Shown here one piece after another: positions 26,418 through 37,749 of a stretch of 64,000 bases of DNA (position 1 is its first letter; the number at the start of each line of letters is the position of its first letter). A program made the position numbers and the translations under genes. Source of the stretch: Gymnopilus junonius (Eukaryota; Basidiomycota; Agaricomycetes; Agaricales; Galerinaceae); contig JADNYJ010000147.1 in assembly GCA_015501075.1 (NCBI GenBank), forward strand, positions 37,599 to 101,598. Reading direction: 5' to 3'. Below the pieces are notes generated by a model that saw nothing but the letters and a program-made list of their open reading frames with translations, made no database searches and was not told the DNA's origin.

Positions 26418-27900
26418 AGTTAGATGGATGAGAGAATGATGAATAAATCCACACAAGCACAGATTAAATACAAGAAACGGTCGGTCAGTCTGCAATGTAA
26501 GACGTCATTTCAAACGTGACCCGGCGATGGGTTCTGGGCAGGATTCAAATTGGAGGAACTGGACCCAGTCCTATCCACACGATAACACTCATGACACTGT
26601 CTTCCTGATACCTGCGGAAATAGATATGGACGTGGCGGGCCTGACAGTTATCCCAACCATGACAGAGAAAATAGTGTAAGTGGGGCCTGGCTTAGTCTCG
26701 AAACCGGACGTTCGAGAGTTGTTGCTCTAAAGATGGGAGACAATCAAGTTCCCAGCAAATTGATGGGAACAATTGGTCAAATCTGGTCAAATCTGGATTG
26801 ATACCCTGTTTTGGACGGATTCCGAAGCCAGAATGTCTGATCTCTGGACTAGGCCCAGCTCTAGACCTTGGTATCTCGGCTTCACTCTGAACTTACTCCC
26901 TTTTTTCTTCTTCCAAACGCACCTTTATCCTTATCTTGAGTAGCCTACATTTCTCTCTTATCATCATCCTTAAATTTCTTGTCTTTATCGCTGTCGCTAT
27001 CGACGCTACTCTCACATCGGAAGGCGTTACTCTAGCAAATCTGTATTGATTCAGTCACTTGAGCAACTTGAACATCTGGATTAATATCGAAGCCATTGCT
27101 AGCCAGATCCCTGACTCCGAGTGGCGCAAATTCCTAAAACGATCATTATCTAACCGAGTCATACCTCCGTTCATAATGCGTTAAAGCAACGGGCATTCCC
27201 TAGGGATCCATCCGCCATCTTGCTGGAGGATATCGCGTTCAGGTCAAGTTTCTTTTGATACAATCGAACCCGGCATCTCCGGACACTCGACGTTCAAAAT
27301 ACAGAAAATTTATGACACAGCAAAGCCCGGGTACGAGGTCGCTAAGGTCGCTGAAGTAATTTGACCCCTGCTTAGTTGCTAGTGAAATAGCTCGCAGAAA
27401 TGAAACATCCTGCGCAAAACAGTTTTCCAGACCTGTGCGCAAAGTAGAGAGGATCCTAAAGTTCCAGCCAGATGACTCGTCGGGTTGGAATGGTTGACGT
27501 GTCCAGACGATCGGCGTACTAGTAAACTTTTGAGGTCATGAATAAGCGAGGTGGTCGACACAACATTGAATAACTTCAATTACTACTAATTCATTAGTGA
27601 ATAGTTACTTGTCGATCAGAGCAAAACAGGATACACGTGATCACGCAAAAAATTTTATAATACCATCGCTTATCGTCGATTAAAATTTAAACGGGATACC
27701 TTGGCGAAAACACGGACGTACGAACCCAAAATTCAGCAGTTTCTAGCGTAGATGATACAGATGTAATGCCTTGAACCAAAGCCCTGAAAATTTTCAGCTG
27801 TTGGAAAAGAAAATAAGAAAATCCTGCTTCCTCGCCTCCTCCCCCGTTTCCAGGCACTTTTTGATGCAAAAAGATCATCCTCAATTTGAAGAGGAAAATG
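26418..27900. other. Intergenic, no gene seen
   Basis: About 1.5 kb between the ADH start and the tRNA gene. A pyrimidine-rich tract near 26890-27000 looks like promoter or untranslated sequence. A 10-bp unit, ggtcaaatct, is tandemly doubled near 26776. No open frame shows family features. Confidence 0.5.
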
Positions 27901-28023
27901 TGATGAGAATGGGATTCGAACCCATGCCCTTTCGGACCAGATATCGCAAGTTACGTTATGCAGATTGGACATCTAATGTCCTGATCCTTAGTCTGGCGCC
28001 TTAGACCGCTCGGCCATCTCACC
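27901..28023 (-). tRNA. tRNA-Leu (anticodon AAG) with a 43-nt intron
   Basis: Minus strand, 80 nt mature. The 5' half starts GGTGAGATGGCCGAGCGG, with the box A-like D arm typical of leucine tRNAs. The anticodon stem CCAGA/TCTGG encloses a loop with anticodon AAG. The intron sits right after position 37, the standard eukaryotic site, and itself contains a perfect 6-bp hairpin (GGACAT-TAG-ATGTCC). The T arm GGTTCGAATCC (box B) is canonical. The acceptor stem pairs over seven positions with one G-U pair and discriminator A. CCA is not encoded, as expected for a nuclear tRNA. Confidence 0.95.
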
Positions 28024-28304
28024 TGTGGAAGGTTTTCGCAATTAGAACATCATGCTCTTTCTTCAGTACTAATGATATTAAGATCCCTTATGTTATGACT
28101 TGGTTATGACTTGGCTCCTTGAAGGTTTTAAATATCAACGCTACTGTGTACAGTGCAGTTGTGATCATAAAATCTCGAAATGTGAACGAACATCCTGGCA
28201 TGCCCTGGATATGCCCATTAGCCGGCGATTAATGGTCATTCATATGCTGGTGTTATTTTCTGTACGCAATATGACTTAGTGGTGCCCTAGTCCCGAGTCA
28301 CTGA

Positions 28305-28871
28305 TCAGATAGCAGTGATCTTCACTACAAGCCTCTCCACCTTCTGGTCCAGCGCTTCCAACTCCGCTTGTAGGTTTGGATCGTTCTTTCCTCGGATGCT
28401 CATAACCGTAGATGGGAGATGATAAGAGACCGAAGTGCCTTCAGGTTTCTCGACGATCAACAGACGTGGAGGGATGCTGTATGCGGCGAAGGGATTGCAT
28501 TTCACAATCGCCTGCGCGAAAATGGGATTTCCAAACGTATAGACAACAATCCCCCGTTTATCGTTTCCATCTGCGAACTCGAGCAATATATTGTGGGGGA
28601 CTTCCCAGAAGTATCTAACCGTGAAAATGTTCAGATATCGTGTCTTAAAGCTATGAAAAAAATAAGCTTACAAAAAATCTTGACCGACTGTAGCCCTGTT
28701 CACAACGGACATGAATTCCTCCTGATCTTTCACGGTTCTAAGTTTCCCCAAGATATCGCTTGAGCCTGCCTTATTGATTGCGACATCCAAACGCGAAATC
28801 ACTTCTGAAAATGGCAATGTGGTGTCAAAATTGACGATCTTGGCTGTGAACGGTATGATAGTTTTCGACAT
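28305..28871 (-). CDS. DUF302-domain protein
   Basis: Function unknown. Two exons (28672-28871 and 28305-28614) joined by a 57-nt GT...AG intron give 169 residues. The start MSKTIIPFTAKIVNF has a proper ATG. The second half matches the DUF302 (TT1751-like) fold: GIVVYTFGNPIFAQAIVKCN, then the proline-bearing AAYSIPPRLLIVEKPEGTSV and YHLPSTV. In bacteria these small proteins occur alone or fused to other domains and may bind nucleotides or lipids, but nothing firm is known. The gene lies 280 bases upstream of the tRNA on the same strand, with no functional link. Confidence 0.82.
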
Positions 28872-30660
28872 TTTCCCAATGAGAGGTAGACCGTTGGCGG
28901 ACCTGGATGGAAAATTTGAATAATGAATGGAACTTTGAACAAAGCCTTTATATCAGCAACCACCTTCACGGGGCCTCAATTTTTACACGGGATGCCTCCC
29001 TGTCCCGTCAGATCGTGGGCAGACGGACAAGTGTGAAAATGCCAGTATGTGGACGCCATGTAAAGGCTCCTACTAGGGGTAGAAGCAAATGCACACCTGT
29101 ATATCAATAAGCTTGCTTTGACATTCAGTCGGTCACCGGCGTGAAACATACCAGTTCACCGATTCTTTATGCCTTCCTTCTCAGTTTTAGTGGCTGAAGG
29201 AGTCCACAGAAACATCGCCTGCACATGATCAGCAAGATTGCCAGCACATCATTAGTGGTCAATGACAAATCTCACTAAATTTTCGACAACTCATCGTTGA
29301 CAGTCGACATGTAAAATGTCCCTTATCGCAGGATAGGGACTTTCTAATCCGTGGTCTAGTCATCCTGTGTGACTTTTAAAATCGTTCACTTCCCAGTGTT
29401 TGGCAGCCTAAACGTACCAAGAAAGTTTTATCCCTGAATCTGCATTCCAATTCATCGTACTTAAGGGGTTATCCAATACTTAAGCGCTCAAGCTCTAACA
29501 TCTATTCAGAAAACCACGTTATTTAAGAGAAGACCGACGCAGTAGACTCGTTCATTGCTGACCTGTCCCACCGCTAGGGTACCGTGTAGTTCGCATCGAA
29601 CAGCATTTGCCCTGTCATTAGCTCGAGGGTTCCATGTTGCCTTTTGCAGACCTCAGGAGCCTAATCCTGCCGGTTTCCAAAAGAACTGTGGCAATAGCCA
29701 TTGATGATCGTGCTGATGACTTGGACTTGGCAACTTGAGCCGATAGCGGATTACCGAAGGTAAGAGGTGGGCAGTAGGAGGGGCTTCACAAATATGGAAA
29801 CCGGGACAGTTCGAGGTTCAGCGTTAATAAATGTGAGTATGCTTCGATGTCAACCTTTTGAACGATTATACTTGCAAGAAAAAGCCTGAGATGCCACGCC
29901 CCGGTGACATACAATTTGCAGACTGCAAGTCCCCATATTTTCGTCTTTCAGACCTTCTGAGGCGATTCTCCGGCTCACTATAATGTCGAAGGTGATTCCC
30001 GCTGAAATATGAGTTTGTTTTCCTCGAACTCGAATACTGTGCTTTGCATAATAAACTGAAAATCATTATTATGCAAAGCACAGTAAGCAAAGTCTGCAGT
30101 TGGACGCAAGTTGGACGCTGAAGGGCATTCGGCATGATTTGCCAGTGTTCCTGAGGTGATGGGCAATAGACGAGGTAGTTTGGGCTCAGCTCGACTGCCT
30201 ACTTTGGAAAGCCATCAAGCTCCTTGAAGCTAACTCCAACTCGCAGCAGCTCTAGCTGGCGCCGTATTTCCAATTCACTTCAACTCAAGGGTGGTTAATC
30301 AACTCTTGATTCCCCAAGAGAATATAGCAGAAATCCTGCTCCGCTATTTGCGCACCATATCATTGGCTTGTTCGGAATCTCTGACGAACTTTCTCTTCAC
30401 GGAACTTTGAATTTGCTCGACAGTTTTCTTGAAGTTTGAACAGACCCGGATTCCTTCCCATTCAGTGAGTATCAGTATCGCATCTTCTTTCTAATTTGCT
30501 ACCTATGCCAACGTTTCGTCACTGGTCAGATGGACAGACACCGAGATAACCTGTTATCAGCACCTTTTTGCAACCTTGGCTTAAACAATGTAGTCGACGT
30601 TCCTGTTTGAAGTGTACTCTGTGGACCCAAAATCTTGGCAGGCCTTCACGTTAGGGGTGT
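28872..30660. other. Long intergenic stretch, one foldback, no gene
   Basis: About 1.8 kb with no supportable coding region. Its only clear structure is the perfect inverted repeat at 30035-30085, listed separately. Confidence 0.5.
30035..30085. repeat. Perfect 20-bp inverted repeat (foldback) with 11-nt loop
   Basis: The left arm at 30035-30054 and the right arm at 30066-30085 are exact reverse complements over 20 bases (arm core TGTGCTTTGCATAATAA), separated by an 11-base A-rich spacer. The arms stop abruptly on both sides. It could be a tiny foldback element, a transcript hairpin, or the trace of a template-switch event. No flanking target duplication is obvious. Confidence 0.9.
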
Positions 30661-30667
30661 CGAGGTG

Positions 30668-30673
30668 TATAAA
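30668..30673 (+). promoter_or_regulatory. TATA box of the dead tyrosinase gene
   Basis: TATAAA lies 47 bases upstream of the position of the lost start codon at 30715, a typical distance for a secreted-enzyme promoter in basidiomycetes. It supports the view that this was once a normal gene. Confidence 0.5.
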
Positions 30674-30714
30674 GCCCAATCTCATTCATTCACGCAAACC
30701 TGAAGCTCGACGCC

Positions 30715-31965
30715 ACGTTGACACCCTTCCTTGTCCACCTGCTTTATTTGCTCGTTTTGATACACGCTGTCGTCGCTGCTAGTCCCACTCACTCGCCCAA
30801 GGGTTTGTGCCAACGTCCAAGTATTCGAAAAGAATGGTAAGCACTTAGACTACTATTCCAATTTTCAGTGCATTTATTTATAAGTTCAGGCGAACACTTG
30901 GGAGGGCAACTCAGAAGGAATACTTGAATGCCGTGCATTGCATGTTGAAAAGTCTGCAATTACCCCAAGTCCATCTCCCCTGGAGCGGTTTCTCGCTTTG
31001 ACGACTTTGTTACCGCTCATATTCTCCAAACATTTTCCATCCGTTACGTTGTACGTCTATGCCGCAGTTATATATTGAAAGAAACTGATGGATTGATAAA
31101 GTGCCATTTTCTTCCTTGGCACCGTTACTTCATAGCGATGTATGAAAAGGCACTAAGGGTATACTGGCGCACAACTGTACGCAATATTCAATCCTATCTC
31201 CGTTGCGTTTCGTAAATCCAGACCATTAAACCAGTTACTGGAACTGGAATTTAGATGTTCCTCCATTGGGGAACTTTGACGCTGAGTTTGGTTTCGGCGG
31301 AAACGGACCTTTGGTTACAGTATCCGATGACGACCCCTTCGCCATACCCGGCCGTACTGGAGGAGGTTGTATAACCAATGGTCCATTCAGAAACATGGTT
31401 GTGAACATGGGACCGACCAGCAATGTCACCTGAAATCCTCGTTGCTTAAGTCGGGACTTCTGTCCTTACTTTTCCGGAAGGTATCTTAGGATCAATGTTA
31501 CTAGAGTCACTCTTTCGCAGCCTAATTTTGGGTGGTTCGACCGCGTAGTTGAAGGTGACCCCAGCTTTGACGCATCCGGTCTTCATGGAGGAGGACATTA
31601 CAGTGTTGGAGGAACGCTAGGTGAAATGGGTGATCTTTATAACAGCCCTTCAGGTATGCATCAACCACTGATGAATCAACGGAGAAACTGACTTTCCATT
31701 CCTGTCAGATCCTGTTTTCTACTTGCATCACTCCAACGCGTCTGATGGTCTTGGCAGAAAAAGGACCTCTCGCGCCGAGTTGCAGATATTTCCGGACCGA
31801 TCTTTATTTTGGATAACAATAATACACTTAGAGGCAACGTGACCTGGTCGTTTTCGCTCTCACTCGGTGTCAATGCACCAAACGTTACCGGTTACCATCG
31901 AAGACGTGACGAATACCAAAGGCGGAACGTTGTGATACGACTACGACGAGCTCTACAATTTTTAA
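30715..31965 (+). pseudogene. Tyrosinase pseudogene
   Basis: A former secreted copper phenol oxidase of the fungal short tyrosinase type. The signal peptide LTPFLVHLLYLLVLIHAVVA is still readable but is preceded by ACG where an ATG is expected (30715-30717). The first intron (GTAAGC...TTCAG) is intact. Recognisable pieces follow: QKEYLNAVHCMLKS, SRFDDFVTAHILQTFSIRYV, the CuA motif CHFLPWHRYFIAMYEKAL, YWNWNLDVPP, DPFAIPGRTGGGCITNGPF, GWFDRVVEGDPSFDASGLH, and the CuB motif DPVFYLHHSNA. Damage includes a TGA inside the NVT-NPRC segment near 31430, a deletion and frame change after HHSNA, another frame change after APNVT, and a TGA replacing the Cys codon near the end. Most splice signals survive, so inactivation is fairly recent. 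Confidence 0.9.
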
Positions 31966-32662
31966 CGCGATACGCCTTTGATATTGCATTTCCCTATCTG
32001 TATCAACAGTGTATTTAGGCCTCATCTATATATGATGTTCCGAAGGTCACTCTGGTCTTCCTTCAAGCCTAAAATTTGCAAGACTGCCATATATGCTTAT
32101 AAATTAGACACGCGCATGACCTACAACCGGAACATGTCTGGATAGACCGCAATCAACCCCGTCTTTTCTATTGCCTCTACTTGCTTCCACTTAAAATTAC
32201 TCCGCCAAGATCTTCTCGGCTGACGACTATAGCACCATTCTTGGGAATTAAGGTATATTAAGTCGTGGTTGACCCGACATTATCCCTAATTTTTCTTAAA
32301 GATGAAACTCCGCTCCGCTGCCAGTGTGGCTTATTGTGTCAGTTATTGGATTTTTTTCTGTACTTTTTTTTCTGTACTTTTTCACTAATCTCGAATTCAG
32401 GACTTGTCTCGAGAGCTCCATACGCTGAGAATGTCCATTTGGACTCATTCTCGAAGAACAAACTAAATGTGAAGATCTAACAAGCACTTCTAAAACGAAT
32501 TGAACGGAAGAATTCAAAGGTTTTGCTTCGTAAAGTTATCGGAACACTTCTCACTCCAAAAATTCCTATTGGACATGAATATTCGTCGAATGTACGCTGA
32601 GGAAGCAGCTGATGTGCCTCAGGACCCTCGCGGACATTCAATAATTGATTTATTCACCTGAA
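31966..32662. other. Intergenic between tyrosinase relic and AA9 gene
   Basis: About 700 bases with no supportable coding region. T-rich runs occur near 32340-32390. The right end should hold the AA9 promoter. Confidence 0.5.
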
Positions 32663-32669
32663 TATAAAA
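32663..32669 (+). promoter_or_regulatory. TATA box of the AA9 gene
   Basis: TATAAAA lies 58 bases upstream of the AA9 start codon on the same strand, a classic position for a strongly inducible secreted-enzyme promoter. Confidence 0.6.
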
Positions 32670-32720
32670 GGGCACTGAAACAGTTGCAATTTGCAGCAAG
32701 ACCTTTCTCAGTTTCTTACG

Positions 32721-33851
32721 ATGTTTTTGAAGAACTTGGCAGTCTTGGGCGCGCTCTCGCTTGTGACTTTAGTGCAAGCCCACTGTAAGTAGTATTTCGT
32801 TTCAATATCGCCTTCCATATAGTAAATTTAATCGGACAACAGACACCTTGCCTGACCTCCTCATCGGCGGCACAAACACTGGCGATTGGGTGAACATCAG
32901 GAAGACCAACAACTTCGACAGCCAAGCACCTGTCAGTCGATATCATTTTTTGCGTAATTTTTATAAACTTCATCTCACCTCCTTCACCCTCTATTTGAAA
33001 AGGTGACCGATGTCACCAGCCAGGACTTGAGATGCTACACTTCTGAAACTGGCGCCACGGCCTCGACTGCGACCGTAGCAGCCGGATCACAGATCGGCTT
33101 CCAAGCTGATCAGAGCATGTACCACCAAGGTGTAAGTTTTCATTGATTTGCTTCATGGAATATATCTCTCAAGCTATTGAAAACGTAAGGTTGTCAATGT
33201 GTACATGGCCAAGGCTCCAGGAAACGTCTCAACCTGGGACGGAAGCGGTGCTGTCTGGTTCAAGGTCTACCAAATCCCTGCTGTTACGGACGGCGGCACG
33301 TCCATCTCGTTCCCTGGAACCAGTGAGTCAGAATTGTCGATTGCACGTTCTTCGTATTCTCATCAAGTATCTCAACTCCAGACATTCAAACTGTGACATT
33401 CACTGTCCCCAAGAACCTCCCATCAGGACAATACCTCGTCCGCGTTGAACAAATCGCTCTCCATGTCGCAAGCACCTTCGGAGGAGGTGAGGAAGCAAAC
33501 CACTTATCTTCTTACGCTGTGCGATTTTCTGACTTGCCCTTTTTCTTCTTGTGGGTCCACAGCCCAATTCTACATCAGCTGCGCCCAGATCAACGTTACC
33601 GGCGGTGGAAGTGGCACACCTGGTCCTCTTGTCGCCATTCCTGGAGTTTACACTGGCAACGAGCCCGGCATTCTTATTAACATTTACTACCGTAAGTTGT
33701 ATTTCCGCTCCAGATACGCCGTTCTAATGAAAAAATTCTTCAGCCATCCCTGCCACTTACACTCAACCTGGACCCGTAAGTGTTATTTTCTCCAAACGCA
33801 CTTCTCTCTTGACTCATTTGTCTTGTTATGCAGGCCGTCTGGTCAGGGTGA
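32721..33851 (+). CDS. AA9 lytic polysaccharide monooxygenase (former GH61)
   Basis: A secreted copper enzyme that oxidatively cleaves cellulose and related glucans. The signal peptide [20 protein letters not shown] is followed directly by His1 in HYTLPD, created across the first intron; this His would form the copper brace with the His of YHQG. Further motifs: [29 protein letters not shown], then [19 protein letters not shown] and IALH. The axial region [21 protein letters not shown] supplies the conserved Gln and Tyr. The end is [18 protein letters not shown] with stop TGA at 33849-33851; a different frame stays open to 33888 but lacks the family ending. About 230 residues, no cellulose-binding module. 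At least six short introns. The gene looks intact. Confidence 0.93.
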
Positions 33852-33877
33852 AGTCATGCAGGTCATGCTTAGCGCCC

Positions 33878-34030
33878 GTTTGAAGTAACACCTGGCCAAG
33901 TTCTTTACTTCATTAGGTAGTCGGTCTTTACGTCTAGCCACGATTTCACAATGCAAAGCAATTTTTTATCAAATCCGATTAACAGGTATTTTCAAATATT
34001 TACTACTGCGGTGCTAGGTATGAGTAGGTA
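33878..34030 (+). repeat. Direct repeat copy A (3' flank of the AA9 gene)
   Basis: The sequence just past the AA9 stop is repeated near 37325. Shared blocks include CCTGGCCAAGTTCTTTACTT, TCTTTACGTCTAGCCAC and TTTACTACTGCGGTG, in the same order and orientation. Substitutions and small indels are scattered across roughly 150 bases, so the duplication is not brand new. Confidence 0.85.
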
Positions 34031-35940
34031 TGTTATATTCGGGAGCAGGATGACGCGTACGAATAGAAACAACATCATTCCCCGTCTTCGTCAATTTACT
34101 GGCATTCAAAGGTTCGAACGAGGCATTGAAACCCGAGGTCGACGAGGGTACGGTCACAATCATATCCATAGTGGCCCTGTTCAGAACAGCAAGGTGCTCG
34201 GTAAAGAGATTCGCAAAATCAAGGTCGGATTGCCATGTCTAGTAGCGCGAAGACTTGTACTTGTTGTATTATTGAGCGGGGAACAACTTGAACCGGGGAC
34301 CAACTCCTGGAGAAAACCGTTTGCCTGTGAGACACTGTAGTATACTAGTCAATATTCATATTCGCATCTGCATCTTGTATCCATATGTCTGGCACAAATA
34401 GCCTCGGGTGGCCCAGCCAGGGCTCAAGTGCCAGCTATCTCGCTTCCTGATCCATTTATGCTTGTCTACCCTGCCGCCAATTCTTCTTCTTGGGAAAGAA
34501 GCATATGGATATCTCTGGCACGAGAACCAACGCCGGCCCTTCCTGGCAGACGTCAAGTAACGCGGTCTCGACAGCGATCCGATTGGGGTTAGTAAAGCCT
34601 TTCCGTCCTGGTGGCGCATTTACTCAAGGAACAAATAATGTCGTTTCCGTTAGAATGGCAACAGGTGCTTTTTTCCAGGCCAACGGAAGTCTTCTTCGCA
34701 ACTACACCTTGACCCTTCCCGTCTCTTCATGACGCGTGTTCGCCAGAACTATGGAGGCCTGATCCTGGGTTTGATGACATGTGAGTGCATCACATCCTCC
34801 CTAGCTCTCCGATTTATCAGATTCATAGATTTGGTCATGGCGAGCCGTAGCAGGTACCTAGGCACGTCTGTGGTGGTTGGCCGTGCTTGCGCGGTGCCAA
34901 ATTTGTGCCGGTTATTGCCTCTGTTGTATTATAATCTGTAAGACATGTCTGAACGGCAATATAGGTAGGTTTCTTAAGCATTAGACTTCCATCCGAGTCG
35001 TACTTACTATCCAGATCCATGTCGACCTCCAGTGCGGCAATCTGAGCTGTCTGGCGAAATGCAGGAACGAAGGCCAGATTTCGGCTTGCACCTTACCGCC
35101 TCAATTTCTTCCTTACACGGTGGACAATCAAATGTCAAGTCGGCCAGAGACTTTGTCCTGTCAAGTCATGTGGATAACGCTGGCATGTACTTGACAGTCA
35201 CACCGGCATCTGTCACAGTCTCGCGAATTTCAAGAAAAAAAGGCCAAATATATACTGAATTTGTTTGGCAATGAAATAGACTAATAAAATAACTGGTAGT
35301 CACCAAGAGGATATGCGTATCTGTAGCTGGAAACAACAGATATATAATGTATTATGATGTCAATTATGGTGGAAAAATTGGGTTGACAAATCTGAATTTT
35401 GGACATATGTAGAGAGAATCAAGTGTCCACTGAATCCAGCTGGATTCAGATGAAATTCGACCAAAGGCTATCACGAACGTCTCAACTGGCACCACTGTGC
35501 TGGGTCCCGAAGTTATACCACCTGGCCAAATTTCGACCACTTCGCTTTCTACCATCCTGTCTACTCTCGTTTGATGTCTTTCCACCTTCCTCACTAAACT
35601 ATAAATCCATTACGGATTTTAAGTTAATTTGTATGTTGCTACTTACCTGTCTATGTTCTTTCTGCACATCAATACCATTTTTTGAGATCAGTACCAAGTC
35701 TAAGTATGCGTCTCTAAACTGCCTTGTGAGCCATATTCGGCTCCAAAGGATTGGAGCAGGTGCCTTAGCTAATTAATATGTGACACATGCCATGTGACCG
35801 GCAAGTACTTATCGGGTTGACTTCCGTGATAATTTGACAGGACAAGTCCCTGGCCGACTTGACATTTGATTGTCCGCCGTGTTACGAAAAAAGTCAAATT
35901 TCCGGCATGCTGGCCGCCTAAGGGCGCAGACTATGATGAC
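34031..35940. other. No supportable gene; short open frames only
   Basis: About 1.9 kb between the AA9 3' flank and the kinase-like relic. An 80-codon plus-strand frame at 34490-34732 (ending NYTLTLPVSS) has somewhat protein-like composition, and another lies at 35032-35274, but neither has a recognisable domain. They may be remnants of a decayed secreted-enzyme gene. Nothing else is visible. Confidence 0.45.
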
Positions 35941-35949
35941 GCCGCGGAT

Positions 35950-36959
35950 GGAAAGCCACTGTCTCCTTAAACTTACACCACGAAAGACTTCGATCCCTTG
36001 GAGAATTATTTTCTACCTACGCATGCCCTTCGGGTTGGCTACCGTCGATGGTCTCGAGTCTATCTGGGAATTTTGAAATCTCCGCAGCATGGAACACTTA
36101 AGAATACAGTGCTCAAATTTTATGACCCCTCGTGTTTTGGACTGCAATGGTATCTTCCGGATGACGAAGAAGACATTTCCAATTACAAGTGGGGAATCTC
36201 TCCGCCAGAAGATGTCACACCTGGCTCCTACAGGTTCACAGATGAACTGATGGCATGGACAGAGGTGTGGGCCTATTGAAAAATGTTGAAGTTTCAAGGA
36301 CAAACCATACCACGTTTTATCGACTCCTTTAAGGTTTGTTGAGTTTTGTATTCGAAGAATAGCTAAAACTTATTGTTGTCCTACGGGCTACAGGTACAGC
36401 TTCCAGGATCAGAACAAGAATTGCATGCTATTGCGGTGTCATATATCCCAGGTGAACTTATCGTCGAACGCGCAGCACAACTTCACCACCAAAGAAACAC
36501 ACCTTATGAACAAAAGTGGTATCCCATGGTGAGATTTCACGCCATTTGATGCACATGGCGATATTGAAATCGGAGGCTTTCAGGCAAGGGAAATATTTAA
36601 AGCTGTATACGAATTTCATCAGATAGGTGTCCGCGACCTCGATATTCAGGCGCGCAACGTTCTCGTCGTCAAAAACTCAACCTTACTCAAACACTTGGTG
36701 AGAATATGCGAGGATACGGAGTGGAGTCCCCATCTTTGGTGCACTTTATTGACTTCGCATCTACAAGACCAACAACTTTTCCACACGCAAAGAAAGAGAG
36801 CCATATCCAAAACTAGCAATGCAGGTAGATGATGTTTCCGCAATTTCTTTCCTGGGAGAGGTTCTTGAACCCTGGAAAAGGCGACCGAACCTGAATGTGC
36901 GGGATTTCATTCAACGGATTGCCAGGAATTACCCTGATGAACCATGGGTAGCAGAGTGA
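35950..36959 (+). pseudogene. Kinase-like protein relic
   Basis: Joined pieces resemble the protein-kinase-like family common in agaric genomes. An N-lobe part (NTVLKFYDPSCF, then AWTEVWAY) is followed by an in-frame TGA and KMLKFQGQTIPRFIDSFK. An intron precedes VQLPGSEQELHAIAVSYIPG. After a second intron comes FHQIGVRDLDIQARNVLV, which aligns with the HGD-x-RNVL catalytic loop, and then, after a frame change, SPSLVHFIDFAST, corresponding to the DFG region. The end is FIQRIARNYPDEPWVAE. The in-frame TGA, the frame change and the altered catalytic loop argue for a dead gene. An unusual exon structure could explain the stop, so the call is moderate. Confidence 0.6.
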
Positions 36960-37324
36960 TGGGATATGTGGCGCCCATATGCATATTTTTCGCCATCACT
37001 CTCCAGTAATATGCAATAAACCGTGTTTCCTAAACACAGCTAAATGAAAACCATACTATAAGGTTAAATTTGACCAAATATCTATATGCTTACTATGTAG
37101 GTCGAGGAGTGATGGAAAAGCTGCCTACATGGGTTGTTTTTTTTTCCTTTTTTCAGCAGGTATTGCAACCTAAGAAGTACAGTCAATCGCTGCTCGTTGA
37201 GTTCGAAATTGTCACCCAAATGAAAATCACTCCAGGAAATTCCTCATCAGGAATCTTCAAACTTTAAAGTGGCAGATACACAGAAATAGGTTGTGTCCAG
37301 TCTGAGATGCTGAATACTGTGCTT

Positions 37325-37480
37325 GTTTGAAGCACTGCCTGGCCAAGTTCTTTACTTCGTTGGGTAGTTCCTCTTTACGTCTAGCCACTATTTCGCTGCA
37401 AAACAAAATTTCCATCAATCCAATTGAGATTCAGAATGTCTCTTTCATGTGTTTACTACTGCGGTGTTAGGTATGCTATG
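37325..37480 (+). repeat. Direct repeat copy B (orphan AA9 3' flank)
   Basis: The partner of the repeat at 33878-34030, but with no intact AA9 gene in front of it. The bases immediately before it (ending TGTGCTTGTTTGAAG) weakly resemble the AA9 gene end, suggesting that a second AA9 copy once stood here and was lost. Confidence 0.8.
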
Positions 37481-37749
37481 TATATGGCGAACGTATGATA
37501 CAGAATGCGGATGTGGCTATTGACTATACTACAGTGAAGTTTTAATGATACGTCTCGAATTGTGGACCTCGAACCAAGAATTGAAGGAAAGGCTCGCCGT
37601 GAGGGCTCCAGCCAGTGACCGAAAATGTGCTAGAGAAAAAGAAGGAAGAGCAAGGAACGCAGGGCAAGAGCAAGTCGAAGCAAAACATGCAAAATGAAGT
37701 CCAATATGAAACAGCCATGCACAAAAGAATCAAGCCATCTATCTGACTT

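Noticed and set aside
33852..33888. Longer reading of the AA9 end to 33888
   Set aside because: That frame gives [14 protein letters not shown], while the frame joined through the last intron ends in GPAVWSG, the usual AA9 terminus.
34490..34732. 80-codon plus-strand frame ending NYTLTLPVSS
   Set aside because: Mildly protein-like but with no identifiable domain or joined exons. Described only as part of a gene-poor stretch.
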